Source: Capillimicrobium parvum
GTDB lineage: Bacteria > Actinomycetota > Thermoleophilia > Solirubrobacterales > Solirubrobacteraceae
DNA: 64,000 bases
Assembly: GCF_021172045.1 (NCBI RefSeq)
Contig: NZ_CP087164.1
Span: 5,456,001-5,520,000, forward strand
Direction: 5' to 3'
Positions 53,229-62,128 of the stretch are shown here, piece by piece (within the stretch, counting starts at the first letter, position 1; each line of letters starts with the position of its first letter). The notes beneath the pieces were generated by a model. The model saw only the letters and a program-made list of their open reading frames with translations. It was not told where the DNA came from and did not search any database. The position numbers were made by a program, and so were the translations under genes.

Positions 53229-55412
53229 GTGAGCGCGGCTCTCGAGAGGCTCGGACGCCTGTGCGTGCGCCGCCGCTGGATCGTGCTGATCTGCTGCCTG
53301 ATGGCCGTGGTCGGGCTCGGGCTGGCGGCCGGCGCACTGGGCACGCGGACCAGCGACAACTTCGCGCTGCCCGGCACGGGAAGCCAGCGGGCGCAGGACC
53401 TCCTGGTCGACCACTTCCCGGCGGCGACCAAGGCGTCGAGCCCGGTGGTGTTCGCCGCCGCGGAAGGCCGGGTGGACCGCGGCGCCAACCGGGCGGCGGT
53501 GGACGGGGCGCTGAAGGACCTGCGCGCGGCGGATGACGTCGCGGACGTCTCGGACCCGTTCACGCCGGCCACGGTGAGCCGCGACGGGCGGATCGCCTAC
53601 GCGACGGTCACGCTCGACGGCGAGCCGCAGGACCTGACCCACGCCGCCGCGGACGACATCGTCGCCGCGACGGACGCGGCGCGCTCGCAGCTGACGGTCG
53701 CGGTGGGCGGGATCGTCGGCCAGCAGGCCGAGGCACAGGTCGAGGACCCCAGCGAGGCGATCGGCCTCGCCATCGCGGTGATCGTCCTGCTCGTCACGTT
53801 CGGCAGCGTCGTGTCGATGGGCCTGCCGCTGCTCACGGGGCTCATCGGGCTGGGTGCCGGGCTGTCGCTGGTCACCGTCCTCGGCCACCTCATCACCGTG
53901 CCGACCATCGGGCCGACGCTCGGGACGATGATCGGCCTCGGGGTGGGCATCGACTACGCGCTGTTCCTCATCACCCGCCACCGCCAGAACCTCGCCGCCG
54001 GGATGACGGTCGCCGAGTCGATCCCGCGCACGGTCGCCACGTCCGGCAACGCGGTGGTCTTCGCCGGCGGCACGGTGGTCGTCGCGCTGTGCTCGCTCGC
54101 GCTGACCGGCATCCCGATCGTGTCGTCGCTCGGGTACTCCGCGGCGATCGTCGTGGCGATCGCGGTGCTCGCGGCGATCGTCCTGCTCCCGTGCCTGATG
54201 GCCCTGGTCGGCACGAAGATCAACGCGCTGCCGATCCCCGGTCTGCACCGCCGCGCCCAGCGCGCGCAGCAGCGCGAGGGCGTGCACGGGTGGGCCCGGT
54301 GGGCGCGTGCGGTCGCCGACCGTCCGTGGCCCGCCCTGATCGCCGGGCTGGCGATCCTCGTCGCGCTCATGATCCCGGTCTTCTCGCTGCACCTCGGGCA
54401 GGCCGACAACGGCACCGCGGCCAAGGGCAGCGAGCAGCGCGTCGCGTTCGACCTGCTGTCGGAGGGCTTCGGGCCCGGGAGCAACGGGCCGCTGCTCGTC
54501 GCCGTGCCCGGTGCCCCCCAGGAGGCCGACCTGACCCGGCTGGCCGCCGCGCTGACCGGGGCCGACGGCGTGGCGTCCGTGTCGCCGCCGATCCCGGCCC
54601 AGGACGGCCAGGCCGCGCTGCTCACGGTGACGCCGACGACGGCGCCGGGCGACCTCGCGACCGAGGCGCTCGTGCGGCGCCTGCGCAACGACGTCATCGC
54701 GCCGACCGGCATCGACGCCCAGGTCGGGGGCCAGACCGCGGCGGGTGTCGACCTCGCGGCGGAGATCTCCGACCGCCTGCCGCTCGTCATCGCCTTCGTG
54801 CTCGCGCTGAGCTTCCTGCTGCTCCTGCTCGCGTTCCGGTCGATCGTGCTGCCGATCAAGGCCGCGGTGATGAACCTCCTGTCGATCGGCGCGGCCTACG
54901 GCGTGGTGACGCTCGTCTTCCAGGAGGGCTTCGGCATCTCGCTCATCGGGCTGTCGGACCCGGTGCCGATCGTCTCGTTCGTCCCGTTGATGATGTTCGC
55001 GATCCTCTTCGGGCTGTCGATGGACTACGAGGTCTTCCTGCTCAGCGCCTGCCACGAGCGCTGGATCGAGACCCACGACCCGCGCACGGCGGTCGTCGAC
55101 GGCATCGCGTCGACCGGGCGGGTGATCACCTCCGCCGCGCTGATCATGGTCAGCGTCTTCGCGGCCTTCGTCGGCAACGCGGACCCGACGGTCAAGCAGT
55201 TCGGGCTCGGCATGGCGGTGGCCGTGGCGGTCGACGCGACCGTCGTGCGCTGCCTGCTCGTGCCCGCGGTGATGATCCTGCTCGGACGCTCGAGCTGGTG
55301 GCTGCCCGCGTGGCTGGACCGGCGCCTGCCGCACGTGTCGGTCGAAGGCGCTCCTGCCCCGGCGCTCGCGGTCGAGGCTCCCGAGCCGGTCGCCGCGGGC
55401 GGGCGCGACTGA
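53229..55412 (+). CDS. MMPL family (RND superfamily) transporter
   Basis: Complete protein of 727 residues with two repeats of one helix, a large outside loop and five helices. Helix motifs are GLGVGIDYALFLITRHRQN (about 237-255) in the first half and ILFGLSMDYEVFLLSACHE in the second, each with the proton-relay Asp. It exports lipids, drugs or similar compounds. It starts with GTG 53229, 63 bases after the aminotransferase stop. The 180 bases after it hold no gene I can support (see rejected items). Confidence 0.93.
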   Translation: MSAALERLGRLCVRRRWIVLICCLMAVVGLGLAAGALGTRTSDNFALPGTGSQRAQDLLVDHFPAATKASSPVVFAAAEGRVDRGANRAAVDGALKDLRAADDVADVSDPFTPATVSRDGRIAYATVTLDGEPQDLTHAAADDIVAATDAARSQLTVAVGGIVGQQAEAQVEDPSEAIGLAIAVIVLLVTFGSVVSMGLPLLTGLIGLGAGLSLVTVLGHLITVPTIGPTLGTMIGLGVGIDYALFLITRHRQNLAAGMTVAESIPRTVATSGNAVVFAGGTVVVALCSLALTGIPIVSSLGYSAAIVVAIAVLAAIVLLPCLMALVGTKINALPIPGLHRRAQRAQQREGVHGWARWARAVADRPWPALIAGLAILVALMIPVFSLHLGQADNGTAAKGSEQRVAFDLLSEGFGPGSNGPLLVAVPGAPQEADLTRLAAALTGADGVASVSPPIPAQDGQAALLTVTPTTAPGDLATEALVRRLRNDVIAPTGIDAQVGGQTAAGVDLAAEISDRLPLVIAFVLALSFLLLLLAFRSIVLPIKAAVMNLLSIGAAYGVVTLVFQEGFGISLIGLSDPVPIVSFVPLMMFAILFGLSMDYEVFLLSACHERWIETHDPRTAVVDGIASTGRVITSAALIMVSVFAAFVGNADPTVKQFGLGMAVAVAVDATVVRCLLVPAVMILLGRSSWWLPAWLDRRLPHVSVEGAPAPALAVEAPEPVAAGGRD

Positions 55413-55595
55413 CCCCGGCTCAGCGGGCGGACCGGCGCATCGTCTCCGGCACGAGGCGGACCACGTGGAGCGCGGCGGCCACCCCGCCCCGCGTCACGCC
55501 GCCGAGCATCGACATCGCCCGCCCGCGCAGCCCGGCCGACACGACCTCGGCGCCTCGCTCGCCCTGGCCGGACCAGGCGGGCAGGCGACGGGCCT

Positions 55596-56540
55596 TCAGG
55601 CTCCGGGCCGGTGGCGCCGCGGCACGCGGTCCAGCCGCCGCCGGACCGATGCCAACCGCTCCTCGACCGCCTGCACGAACGCGCGGGTCGCGGGCGACAA
55701 GTGCGCACCGCGCCGCCAGACGAACGCGAAGTCGTCGTAGATCGGCTCGGCGAACGGCACCCACCCCAGCCGCCCCGACAGGCGCCGGCGCTGGGCCAGC
55801 AGCGTGCCGCGGGCGGCGATGGTGTCGCCGAGCCCTTCGACGGCGAGGTCGAGCGCGGTCTCCGGGTCCTCGACGTCGATCAGCGGCTCGAGCGTGACCC
55901 CGGCGCGCTGGGCGAGCTCGGTGAGCTGGCGCCGCGTGGGGTCCTGGGCGCCGAACGTCACGTCGTAGAGCACGAGCGGTCCGCGGGCGAGGCGCTCGAT
56001 CGTCATGGCCGAGCGCAGGTGCGCGGGATCGGCCGAGCAGAACAGCAGCTCGTCGCGCATCGCCGGGCGCACGTCCAGGCCGGCATCGTCGATGGGCAGC
56101 ACGACGACGCCCGCCTCGAGCTCGCCGGCGCGCACCGCGTCGACCACCTCGGACGAGTTCTGGCCGACGAGCTGAATGCGGACGTCCGGATGGTCGCGGT
56201 GGAATGCGCGCACGAGGTCCGCACCGAGGTAGTAGCGCGAGGTGCCGAAGACGCCGAACGCCGCGGTGCCGCCGCGCACCTCGCGCACGTCCACGACGGC
56301 GTCGCGGGCGCCCTCGACCTCGGCCAGGACCCGCTCGGCGTGCGGGCGCAGCGTGCGTCCCGCCTCAGTGGCGACGAGGCCGCGCCCGACGCGCTGGAAG
56401 AGGGTGACGCCGAGCTCGTCCTCGAGCCGGCGAACCTGCTCGGACACCGACGGCTGGGCGAGGTGCAGCGCCTCGGCGGCCGCGCTGAAGGAGCCGTGCT
56501 CGACCGACGCCAGGAAGTACTGGAGCTGCTGGAGCGTCAT
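55596..56540 (-). CDS. LysR family transcriptional regulator
   Basis: Protein of 314 residues. The winged helix-turn-helix is at residues 1-60 (LQQLQYFLASVEHGSFSAAA, LHLAQPSVSEQVRRLEDELG) and the effector-binding domain follows, with FGVFGTSRYYLGADLVRAF at its first strand. LysR proteins usually control a divergent neighbour, here the small membrane protein at 56611 and the EamA exporter at 56751 across a 70-base gap, so I infer it controls that exporter. Confidence 0.93.
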   Translation of the reverse strand: MTLQQLQYFLASVEHGSFSAAAEALHLAQPSVSEQVRRLEDELGVTLFQRVGRGLVATEAGRTLRPHAERVLAEVEGARDAVVDVREVRGGTAAFGVFGTSRYYLGADLVRAFHRDHPDVRIQLVGQNSSEVVDAVRAGELEAGVVVLPIDDAGLDVRPAMRDELLFCSADPAHLRSAMTIERLARGPLVLYDVTFGAQDPTRRQLTELAQRAGVTLEPLIDVEDPETALDLAVEGLGDTIAARGTLLAQRRRLSGRLGWVPFAEPIYDDFAFVWRRGAHLSPATRAFVQAVEERLASVRRRLDRVPRRHRPGA

Positions 56541-56610
56541 AGGCGTTTCCTTTGGATGCCGAAGCCGATCAAGGCTACCGCTGAGGCACCCGACGTCCGA
56601 TCATGTGGAC

Positions 56611-56736
56611 ATGATCATTGTTGCCTCAATCATCGGTGCCGTGGTGTTCGCGGCGCTCTCGTCACGGTACGGCGCGGAGAGCCGCCCGTTCTTCGACGAG
56701 CGCCCCGAGCCGTTCCCGCGCCGCCCGAACCTGTAG
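56611..56736 (+). CDS. 41-residue membrane peptide
   Basis: A short frame with one hydrophobic segment at the N-terminus (IIVASIIGAVVFAALSS) followed by a charged tail (RPFFDERPEPFPRRPNL). It lies between the divergent LysR start and the EamA gene, 14 bases before the latter, so it is probably translated with it. No family is recognised. Confidence 0.5.
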   Translation: MIIVASIIGAVVFAALSSRYGAESRPFFDERPEPFPRRPNL

Positions 56737-56750
56737 GACGGCCCTTCGCG

Positions 56751-57680
56751 ATGCGCGACCACGGCCGCGAGCGGCAGGGGATCGCGCTGTGCCTGATCTC
56801 CGCCGCCGGCTTCGGGGCCATGGCGATCTTCGCCAAGCTCGCCTACGGAGCCGGCTTCGACGTCTCGACGCTGCTGCTGGTCCGCTTCGGCGTGGCCGCC
56901 GTGGTGCTGTGGGCGATCGTCGCCGTGCGGCGGCCCGCCCGGCCGAGCCTGCGCATCGTCGCGTACGCGCTCGGCCTCGGCGCCCTCGGCTACGCGCTCC
57001 AGGCCGCCACGTTCTTCGCCAGCCTCGAGCGCCTCGACGCGTCGCTCGCCGCGCTGCTGCTCTACGCCTACCCCGCGCTCGTCGTGCTCGGCGGGATCGC
57101 GCTGCGGCGCGAACCGGCCAACCGCCGGCGTCTCGGCGCGCTCGCGCTGGCCGCGAGCGGCACGGTGCTCGTTCTCGCGGGCGGCGGGGCCGGCGCGCTC
57201 GACGCCGCCGGCGTGGCGCTCGCCCTCGGCGCCGCGGTCGCCTACACGGCCTACATCCTCGCGGCGGACCGCACCGTCGGCCAGGTCGACCCGGTCCTGC
57301 TCACCGCGCTCGTCGTCACCGCGGCGGCCGTCGTCATCGGCGCGTTCACCGCGGTCCGCGGAGGCCCGCAACTCGATGCGACGACCGGTGGCTGGGCCAC
57401 CGTCGCCGCCATCGTCGTCGTCTGCACGGTGGTGCCGGTGCTGGCGTTCCTGCTCGGCCTGCAGCGCGTCGGCGCCGCGACCGCCTCCATCGTCAGCACC
57501 GTCGAGCCGCTCGTGACCGTCCTGCTGGCGATGGCCGTCTTCGGCGAGCGCCTGGGCCCCGCCCAGGCGGCCGGCGGCGCGCTCGTGCTCGCCGCCGTCG
57601 TGCTCGTCAACGTCCGGCGCCGCGCCCGCCGCACCGTGACCGCCCGGCCCGAGGTGGCGGTCGCCTCGACGGCGGCCTGA
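56751..57680 (+). CDS. EamA/DMT family transporter
   Basis: Integral membrane protein of 309 residues with ten helices in two EamA repeats. The signature ASLERLDASLAALLLYAYPAL at the end of the first repeat and GAATASIVSTVEPLVTVLLA of the second (each given in part) are typical. Such proteins export amino acids or metabolites. ATG 56751 follows the small peptide gene. It is probably regulated by the LysR gene upstream. Confidence 0.92.
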   Translation: MRDHGRERQGIALCLISAAGFGAMAIFAKLAYGAGFDVSTLLLVRFGVAAVVLWAIVAVRRPARPSLRIVAYALGLGALGYALQAATFFASLERLDASLAALLLYAYPALVVLGGIALRREPANRRRLGALALAASGTVLVLAGGGAGALDAAGVALALGAAVAYTAYILAADRTVGQVDPVLLTALVVTAAAVVIGAFTAVRGGPQLDATTGGWATVAAIVVVCTVVPVLAFLLGLQRVGAATASIVSTVEPLVTVLLAMAVFGERLGPAQAAGGALVLAAVVLVNVRRRARRTVTARPEVAVASTAA

Positions 57681-57683
57681 CGC

Positions 57684-58463
57684 TCAGAAGGCGGTGGGGC
57701 CGACGCCGGTGAACGCGACGACGAGGAAGGCGATGAACGCCGCGGCGAGGGCGATGATCGCCGGCAGGTGCTGGCGCTGGACGTTGGCCGTCAGGTGGCG
57801 CAGCTCCATGACGGCGAAGCTGCCGCTGCGCTCCTCGGCCGGCCACGCGTCCGCCGGCTCGCCCTCATGAGCCACCGGCGGCTCGAACGCCCCCGTCCCG
57901 AGCGACTCGCGGTCGAAGACCGACTCGAAGCGCGCGATGGGCTCCACCTCGGGCGGGAGCGCTGGATCGAGCATGGGCTCCGCCTCGTCGAGCACGGGCT
58001 CCATCTCGGGCGGAAGCCCCGGGTCGAGCATGGGCTCCGCCTCGTCGAGCACGGGCTCCATCTCGGGCGAAAGCCCCGGGTCAAGTACGGGCTCGACGAT
58101 CCCGGGCTGCTCCATCGGCGCCGCCAGCTGCAGCGCCGGCGCGGGCAGGCCGACCGCCTTGGTGTCCTCACGCCACAGCCACAGCTGCGCGGACGCGACC
58201 TCGCCACCGGCCACGAACGTCAGCCGCTGGACGCCCTCGCCCAGATCCTGGGTGCTCCAGCAGCCGTGGACGTCGTGCTCGCCGCCGATGTCGGAGATGA
58301 GCATCGGCCCGCCGGACATCGACCCGCCCTCCCCTGGCGAGCCGAGCGGCCGCGCGTCGACCTCGAGGACCGCGACGGTCCCCACGAGCGTCGCGGTGAC
58401 GCCCCACACCTCGAAGGCATCGGGCAGAACGGGATGGAGACCGTCGGCAGATGGCAGTGACAC
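57684..58463 (-). CDS. tail-anchored protein with acidic tandem repeats
   Basis: Protein of 259 residues. The N-terminal 110 residues look like a beta-sandwich (LPDAFEVWGVTATLVGTVAVLEV, SAQLWLWREDTKAVGLPAP) of unknown family. An acidic Pro-rich region of 19-residue repeats (LDPGLPPEMEPVLDEAEPM) covers about 120-175. A single helix near the C-terminus (IIALAAAFIAFLVVAFTGVG) leaves a very short tail. The GTG start at 58463 sits on the first strand. It is convergent with the EamA gene, three bases apart. Confidence 0.65.
   Translation of the reverse strand: MSLPSADGLHPVLPDAFEVWGVTATLVGTVAVLEVDARPLGSPGEGGSMSGGPMLISDIGGEHDVHGCWSTQDLGEGVQRLTFVAGGEVASAQLWLWREDTKAVGLPAPALQLAAPMEQPGIVEPVLDPGLSPEMEPVLDEAEPMLDPGLPPEMEPVLDEAEPMLDPALPPEVEPIARFESVFDRESLGTGAFEPPVAHEGEPADAWPAEERSGSFAVMELRHLTANVQRQHLPAIIALAAAFIAFLVVAFTGVGPTAF
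57967..58098. repeat. 57-bp coding tandem repeat, about 2.3 copies
   Basis: Copies at 57967-58023 and 58024-58080 are almost identical, with a decayed third to about 58098. They encode the 19-residue acidic repeats of the surrounding minus-strand gene and keep its frame. Confidence 0.9.
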
Positions 58464-58589
58464 GCCGGGATCTTCTGCGCGCGGTGCGGCGATCCTGTCG
58501 CGCCCCGGAGGGTGCAATGGCGCGTGCAGCCCGGCCGCCGGACGCAGCGCACACACGGGCACGGCGTGGCGGCGTATGCTCTGAAGGCC

Positions 58590-59201
58590 TTGCCCATTAG
58601 CGCCCCACCGCTCCCCGCCCGCCGCCGCAGGCTCGACCCCGCCGACCGGCGCGACGAGATCCTCGAGGCCGCGACGCGCGTTTTTGCCGCACAGCCCTAC
58701 GTCGACGTGTCGATGGCGGAGATCGCCCGCGAGGCCGGGGCCAGCCGCGCGCTGGTCTCGCACTACTTCGAGGACAAGGCGGGCGTGTTCGCGGCGGTGT
58801 TCGCCCGGTTCGCCCGGCTGGCCGCGCAGACGGTCCGCGTCGACCGCCAGCTGCCCCCCGCGGAGATGGTCGCCGCCAACACCGAGGCGTTCCTCGCGTT
58901 CGCCGACGAGCACCGCGAGACCGTCCTTGCGCTGCTGCCGACCGGGCCGGTGGGCTCGGACCGCCGGCTGCAGCAGATCGCGGATGCGATGCGCGACGCG
59001 CTCGTCGACCGCATGCTCGTCAACCACTTCGGCACGACGGACGTTCCGGCCGGCCACCGGCTCGCGCTGCGGGCCTACACGGGTCTGTTCGCCATCGCGC
59101 TCGGCGATCTGCTGCGCAACCCGGAGCTCTCCCGCGAGGACGCCGCCGCGTTCCTCGCGCGCACCCTGCTCGACATCGTCGCGGAGCTGCGCACGAAGTA
59201 G
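58590..59201 (+). CDS. TetR family transcriptional regulator
   Basis: Protein of about 203 residues. The DNA-binding helix-turn-helix is RRDEILEAATRVFAAQPYVD followed by VSMAEIAREAGASRALVSHYFEDK. The C-terminal ligand domain shows FLAFADEHRETVLALLPTG. The start is uncertain: TTG 58590 places the first residue about 15 before the helices and has GAAGG close upstream; ATG 58512 gives a longer, less plausible N-terminus. It diverges from the tail-anchored gene and is followed 11 bases later by the ligase. Confidence 0.88.
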   Translation: MPISAPPLPARRRRLDPADRRDEILEAATRVFAAQPYVDVSMAEIAREAGASRALVSHYFEDKAGVFAAVFARFARLAAQTVRVDRQLPPAEMVAANTEAFLAFADEHRETVLALLPTGPVGSDRRLQQIADAMRDALVDRMLVNHFGTTDVPAGHRLALRAYTGLFAIALGDLLRNPELSREDAAAFLARTLLDIVAELRTK

Positions 59202-59212
59202 CCTCCCGGGCC

Positions 59213-60157
59213 GTGGCCCTGCCGCTCAGCCCGCCCGTCGCCCCGCAGCTCGCCCGCTCGCGCGCGGCGCTGCCCGAGGGCGACGGCTGGGCCTACGAGC
59301 CGAAGTGGGACGGCTTCCGCGCCATCGCGTTCGTCGACGACGGCGACGTGCACCTGCAGTCGCGCAACGGCAAGCCGCTGAACCGCTACTTCCCCGAGCT
59401 GCGCTTCCCGCCCGGCCGCTACGTCGTCGACGGCGAGATCGTGATCCTCGACGAGCGCGGCGGCCAGGAGTTCGACCTGCTCGGCCAGCGCATCCACCCC
59501 GCCGCGTCACGCGTGGCGATGCTCGCCGAGAAGACGCCCGCGCGCTTCGTCGCGTTCGACCTGCTGGCCCGCGACGACGAGACGCTGCTGGCGCAGCCGT
59601 TCCGCGCGCGCCGCGCGGCGCTGGAGGCGATCGTCGACGCGCCGATGGACATCACCCCGTTCACGCTCGATCCCGCGGGCGCCCAGCCATGGCTGCAGGG
59701 TGCCGAGGGCGTCGTGGCCAAGGAGCTCGACGCCCCGTACTGCCCGGGCGAGCGCAAGGGCATGGTCAAGATCAAGCGCGTGCGGACGATCGACGCGGTC
59801 GTCCTGGGCTGGCGGCCGGGCAAGGCCGAGCGGACCGTGGGCGCCCTGATCCTCGGCCTCTACACGCCCGACGGCAGGTTGCGGGAGGTCGGGCACTCGT
59901 CGGGCTTCACCGCGAAGGAGAAGCGCGAGCTCGTCGATCGCCTGGCGCCCTACGAGACCGGTGAACGCGGCAGCGGGGAGCCCTCCCGCTGGACCCAGGG
60001 ACGCGAGCTCGCCTGGGTCAAGCTGCGCCCCGAGCTGGTGGTCGAGGTCACCTTCGACCACGTCAGCGACGGCCGCATCCGTCACGGCGCGAAGGTGCAG
60101 CGCTGGCGCGACGACAAGGATCCGGCCGAGTGCCGGGTCGAGCAGCTCGACAGCTGA
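59213..60157 (+). CDS. ATP-dependent DNA ligase, LigC type
   Basis: Protein of 314 residues with adenylation and OB domains only. Motif I is YEPKWDGFRAI with the AMP-accepting Lys, motif III VVDGEIV, motif IV EGVVAKELDAPY and motif V MVKIKR. LigC enzymes seal nicks in NHEJ-like or base-excision repair, distinct from the replicative NAD ligase. No polymerase, nuclease or Ku gene lies nearby, so it is likely a stand-alone repair ligase. GTG start. Confidence 0.93.
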   Translation: MALPLSPPVAPQLARSRAALPEGDGWAYEPKWDGFRAIAFVDDGDVHLQSRNGKPLNRYFPELRFPPGRYVVDGEIVILDERGGQEFDLLGQRIHPAASRVAMLAEKTPARFVAFDLLARDDETLLAQPFRARRAALEAIVDAPMDITPFTLDPAGAQPWLQGAEGVVAKELDAPYCPGERKGMVKIKRVRTIDAVVLGWRPGKAERTVGALILGLYTPDGRLREVGHSSGFTAKEKRELVDRLAPYETGERGSGEPSRWTQGRELAWVKLRPELVVEVTFDHVSDGRIRHGAKVQRWRDDKDPAECRVEQLDS

Positions 60158-60222
60158 GCGCCGGCCGGACGGGTTCCGGGTTCCCGCTTGCCAGAACCGG
60201 CTCGGAGGCGTATCCCTTGTCC

Positions 60223-60684
60223 ATGGTCGGTCTGGGCATCGCGCTGTTGCTCGCCGGCGTGGTGCTCGTCATCGCCGAGGCGCACGTCACGTCCGCCGGA
60301 GCCCTGGGCGCGCTCGGGACCGCGGCCGTCGTCGGCGGGGCGATCCTCGCGATCGAGGGCGCGGGCGGAGGGCTCATCCTCGCGATCGTGCTCGCGCTGG
60401 TGCTCGGCGCGCTGCTCGGCGGGGTCCTGCTCGCCGCCGGGCTGAAGGTCGCCCGCTCGAAGCCCAGCCGGCCCCGCAGCGGGCGCGAGGCGCTCATCGG
60501 CTGCGCCGGCCTTGCCCGCTCGCCGATCGCGCCCGAGGGCCAGGTGCTCGTCGAGGGCGCCCTGTGGCGCGCGCGGCGGTGCTTCGACGACGAGGCGCTC
60601 GAGCCCGGCGACCCGGTCGTCGTCGAGCGCGTCGACGGGCTGACGCTGACCGTCCGCAAAGCCGAACCCTGGGAGGTGGTCTGA
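60223..60684 (+). CDS. NfeD-like membrane protein
   Basis: Protein of about 153 residues: two or three N-terminal helices ([39 protein letters not shown] and [19 protein letters not shown]) and a C-terminal OB-like domain ([34 protein letters not shown]). It works with slipin or SPFH proteins at the membrane. The start could be TTG 60217, with GGAGG eight bases before it, or ATG 60223. The slipin gene follows one base later. Confidence 0.88.
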   Translation: MVGLGIALLLAGVVLVIAEAHVTSAGALGALGTAAVVGGAILAIEGAGGGLILAIVLALVLGALLGGVLLAAGLKVARSKPSRPRSGREALIGCAGLARSPIAPEGQVLVEGALWRARRCFDDEALEPGDPVVVERVDGLTLTVRKAEPWEVV

Positions 60685-60685
60685 C

Positions 60686-61525
60686 GTGGCCGCCGTGATC
60701 GTCGTGCTGGTCATCCTCGTCGCCGCGCTCGTCGCGCTGGTCGGAACGTCGGTGCGCATCCTGCGCGAGTACGAACGGGGGGTCGTGTTCCGGCTGGGGC
60801 GGCTGATCGACCAGCGCGGGCCGGGCCTCGTGCTGCTGATCCCGATCGTCGACCGGATGGTGCGCGTGAGCCTGCGCACGGTGACGCTGAAGATCCCGCC
60901 GCAGGACCTCATCACCCGCGACAACGTGCCCGCCCGGGTGACCGCGGTCGCCTACTTCCGCGTGGTCGACGCCAACCGCTCCGTCGTCGAGGTCGAGAGC
61001 TTCGAGGCGGCCACCTCGCAGATCGCCCAGACGACGCTGCGCTCCGTCCTCGGCAAGGCGGAGCTCGACACCCTGCTGGCCGAGCGCGAGCGCCTCAACG
61101 AGGACCTGCAGACCATCATCGACCAGCAGACCGAGCCGTGGGGCGTGAAGGTCACGACGGTGGAGATCAAGGACGTCGAGATCCCCGCCTCGATGCAGCA
61201 GGCCATGGCGCGCCAGGCCGAGGCCGAGCGCGAGCGGCGCGCGAAGATCATCAACGCCGAGGGCGAAGCACAGGCCGCGACGCGCCTGGCCGACGCCGCC
61301 GACATCATCGGCCGCAACCCGACGACGCTGCAGCTGCGCTACCTGCAGACGCTGCGCGAGATCGGCAACTCCGAGAGCTCGACCGTCGTCTTCCCGCTGC
61401 CGATGGACCTGCTCAAGCCGCTGCTCGAGGCCCACGACGACCGCCCGCGGCTCGAGCCCGCGCCCGCGCCGGACCGCATCGCCGCGAGCGCGCCGGGGCG
61501 CGAGGCGCCGGTCGAGCGCCGCTGA
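60686..61525 (+). CDS. slipin (SPFH/band 7 membrane protein)
   Basis: Protein of 279 residues. One N-terminal helix ([19 protein letters not shown]) is followed by the SPFH domain with [28 protein letters not shown] and [16 protein letters not shown], and then a coiled-coil ([20 protein letters not shown]). NfeD and slipin are a well-known pair for membrane organisation and protein quality control. GTG start directly after NfeD. Confidence 0.93.
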   Translation: MAAVIVVLVILVAALVALVGTSVRILREYERGVVFRLGRLIDQRGPGLVLLIPIVDRMVRVSLRTVTLKIPPQDLITRDNVPARVTAVAYFRVVDANRSVVEVESFEAATSQIAQTTLRSVLGKAELDTLLAERERLNEDLQTIIDQQTEPWGVKVTTVEIKDVEIPASMQQAMARQAEAERERRAKIINAEGEAQAATRLADAADIIGRNPTTLQLRYLQTLREIGNSESSTVVFPLPMDLLKPLLEAHDDRPRLEPAPAPDRIAASAPGREAPVERR

Positions 61526-61539
61526 CAGGATTGCGCCCC

Positions 61540-61929
61540 GTGCGCCTCCTGCTCGCCCTCGATCGTCTGGACGGGGCCGCCGTCGCGCGCGGGGTGGTCG
61601 CCGCCGGGCTGCCGGCGCCGGACGTGTACCCGGTCGCCGGCGGACTCGATGCGACGTTCGACGTCCGCATGCGCGCCGCGTTCGCCGTCGTCGCCGGCGA
61701 GCCGGTGCTCGACCGCGACACCGTCGACGGCCGGATCGCCGGGGAGATCGCCGTGCGCGCGCGCCAGGCCGGCGTCCCGTGCCATGCGATCGTGGGCGCC
61801 GACCGGCTCGACCGGTTCGGCAAGCGGATCCTCGACCTCCAGCACGTGCTCGAGGCGAGCGGCGGCGGGCTGGAGGCGGCGGGGGCGCGGCTCGCGCGTC
61901 TTCTCATGACAGATGTCATGCCGGATTGA
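61540..61929 (+). CDS. miniature glycerate-kinase-like protein
   Basis: Protein of 129 residues. The C part (MRAAFAVVAGEPVLDRDTVD, GEIAVRARQAGVPCHAIVG) aligns by eye with the end of glycerate kinases, where AxLVITGEGRLDxQT and VAxxAxxxGVPVxAIxG occur. The N part (LLALDRLDGAAVARGVVAAG) recalls the DSFKGxxSA start, so the middle about 200 residues appear to be missing. It may be a trimmed family member without kinase activity, or a deletion derivative. GTG 61540 was chosen as start; the end overlaps the LuxR stub. Confidence 0.5.
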   Translation: MRLLLALDRLDGAAVARGVVAAGLPAPDVYPVAGGLDATFDVRMRAAFAVVAGEPVLDRDTVDGRIAGEIAVRARQAGVPCHAIVGADRLDRFGKRILDLQHVLEASGGGLEAAGARLARLLMTDVMPD

Positions 61930-62074
61930 CGACGTTCGCCACTACCGCCGCGACGCCGTGCTGCACCTGTCGGCCGGGACGGTGCGCAACTACCTGTCCT
62001 CGGCGATGCAGAAGCTCGACGCGCGCACCCGCGCGGAGGCGGTGCGGGCCGCCGAGGAGAAGGGCTGGCTCTGA
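61913..62074 (+). pseudogene. LuxR/NarL-type DNA-binding domain stub
   Basis: The frame from 61913 to TGA 62074 ends with LHLSAGTVRNYLSSAMQKLD and RTRAEAVRAAEEKGWL, the last two helices of a NarL/DesR-type response regulator. The preceding helices, the receiver domain and the usual EREVLxLxAxG region are absent. In their place is a short unrelated stretch overlapping the glycerate-kinase-like gene. I read it as a deletion remnant; translation of a 53-residue stub from ATG 61913 is possible but not supported. Confidence 0.7.
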
Positions 62075-62128
62075 GACGCGCGTGACCCATTAGGCTGGCC
62101 TCTCCGCTGCCCTTCATGGAGGAAGACG

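Noticed and set aside
55422-55595. Possible coding remnant on the minus strand after the MMPL gene
   Set aside because: The last 55 codons look slightly protein-like, but I can match them to no family and the upstream part of the frame is low complexity.
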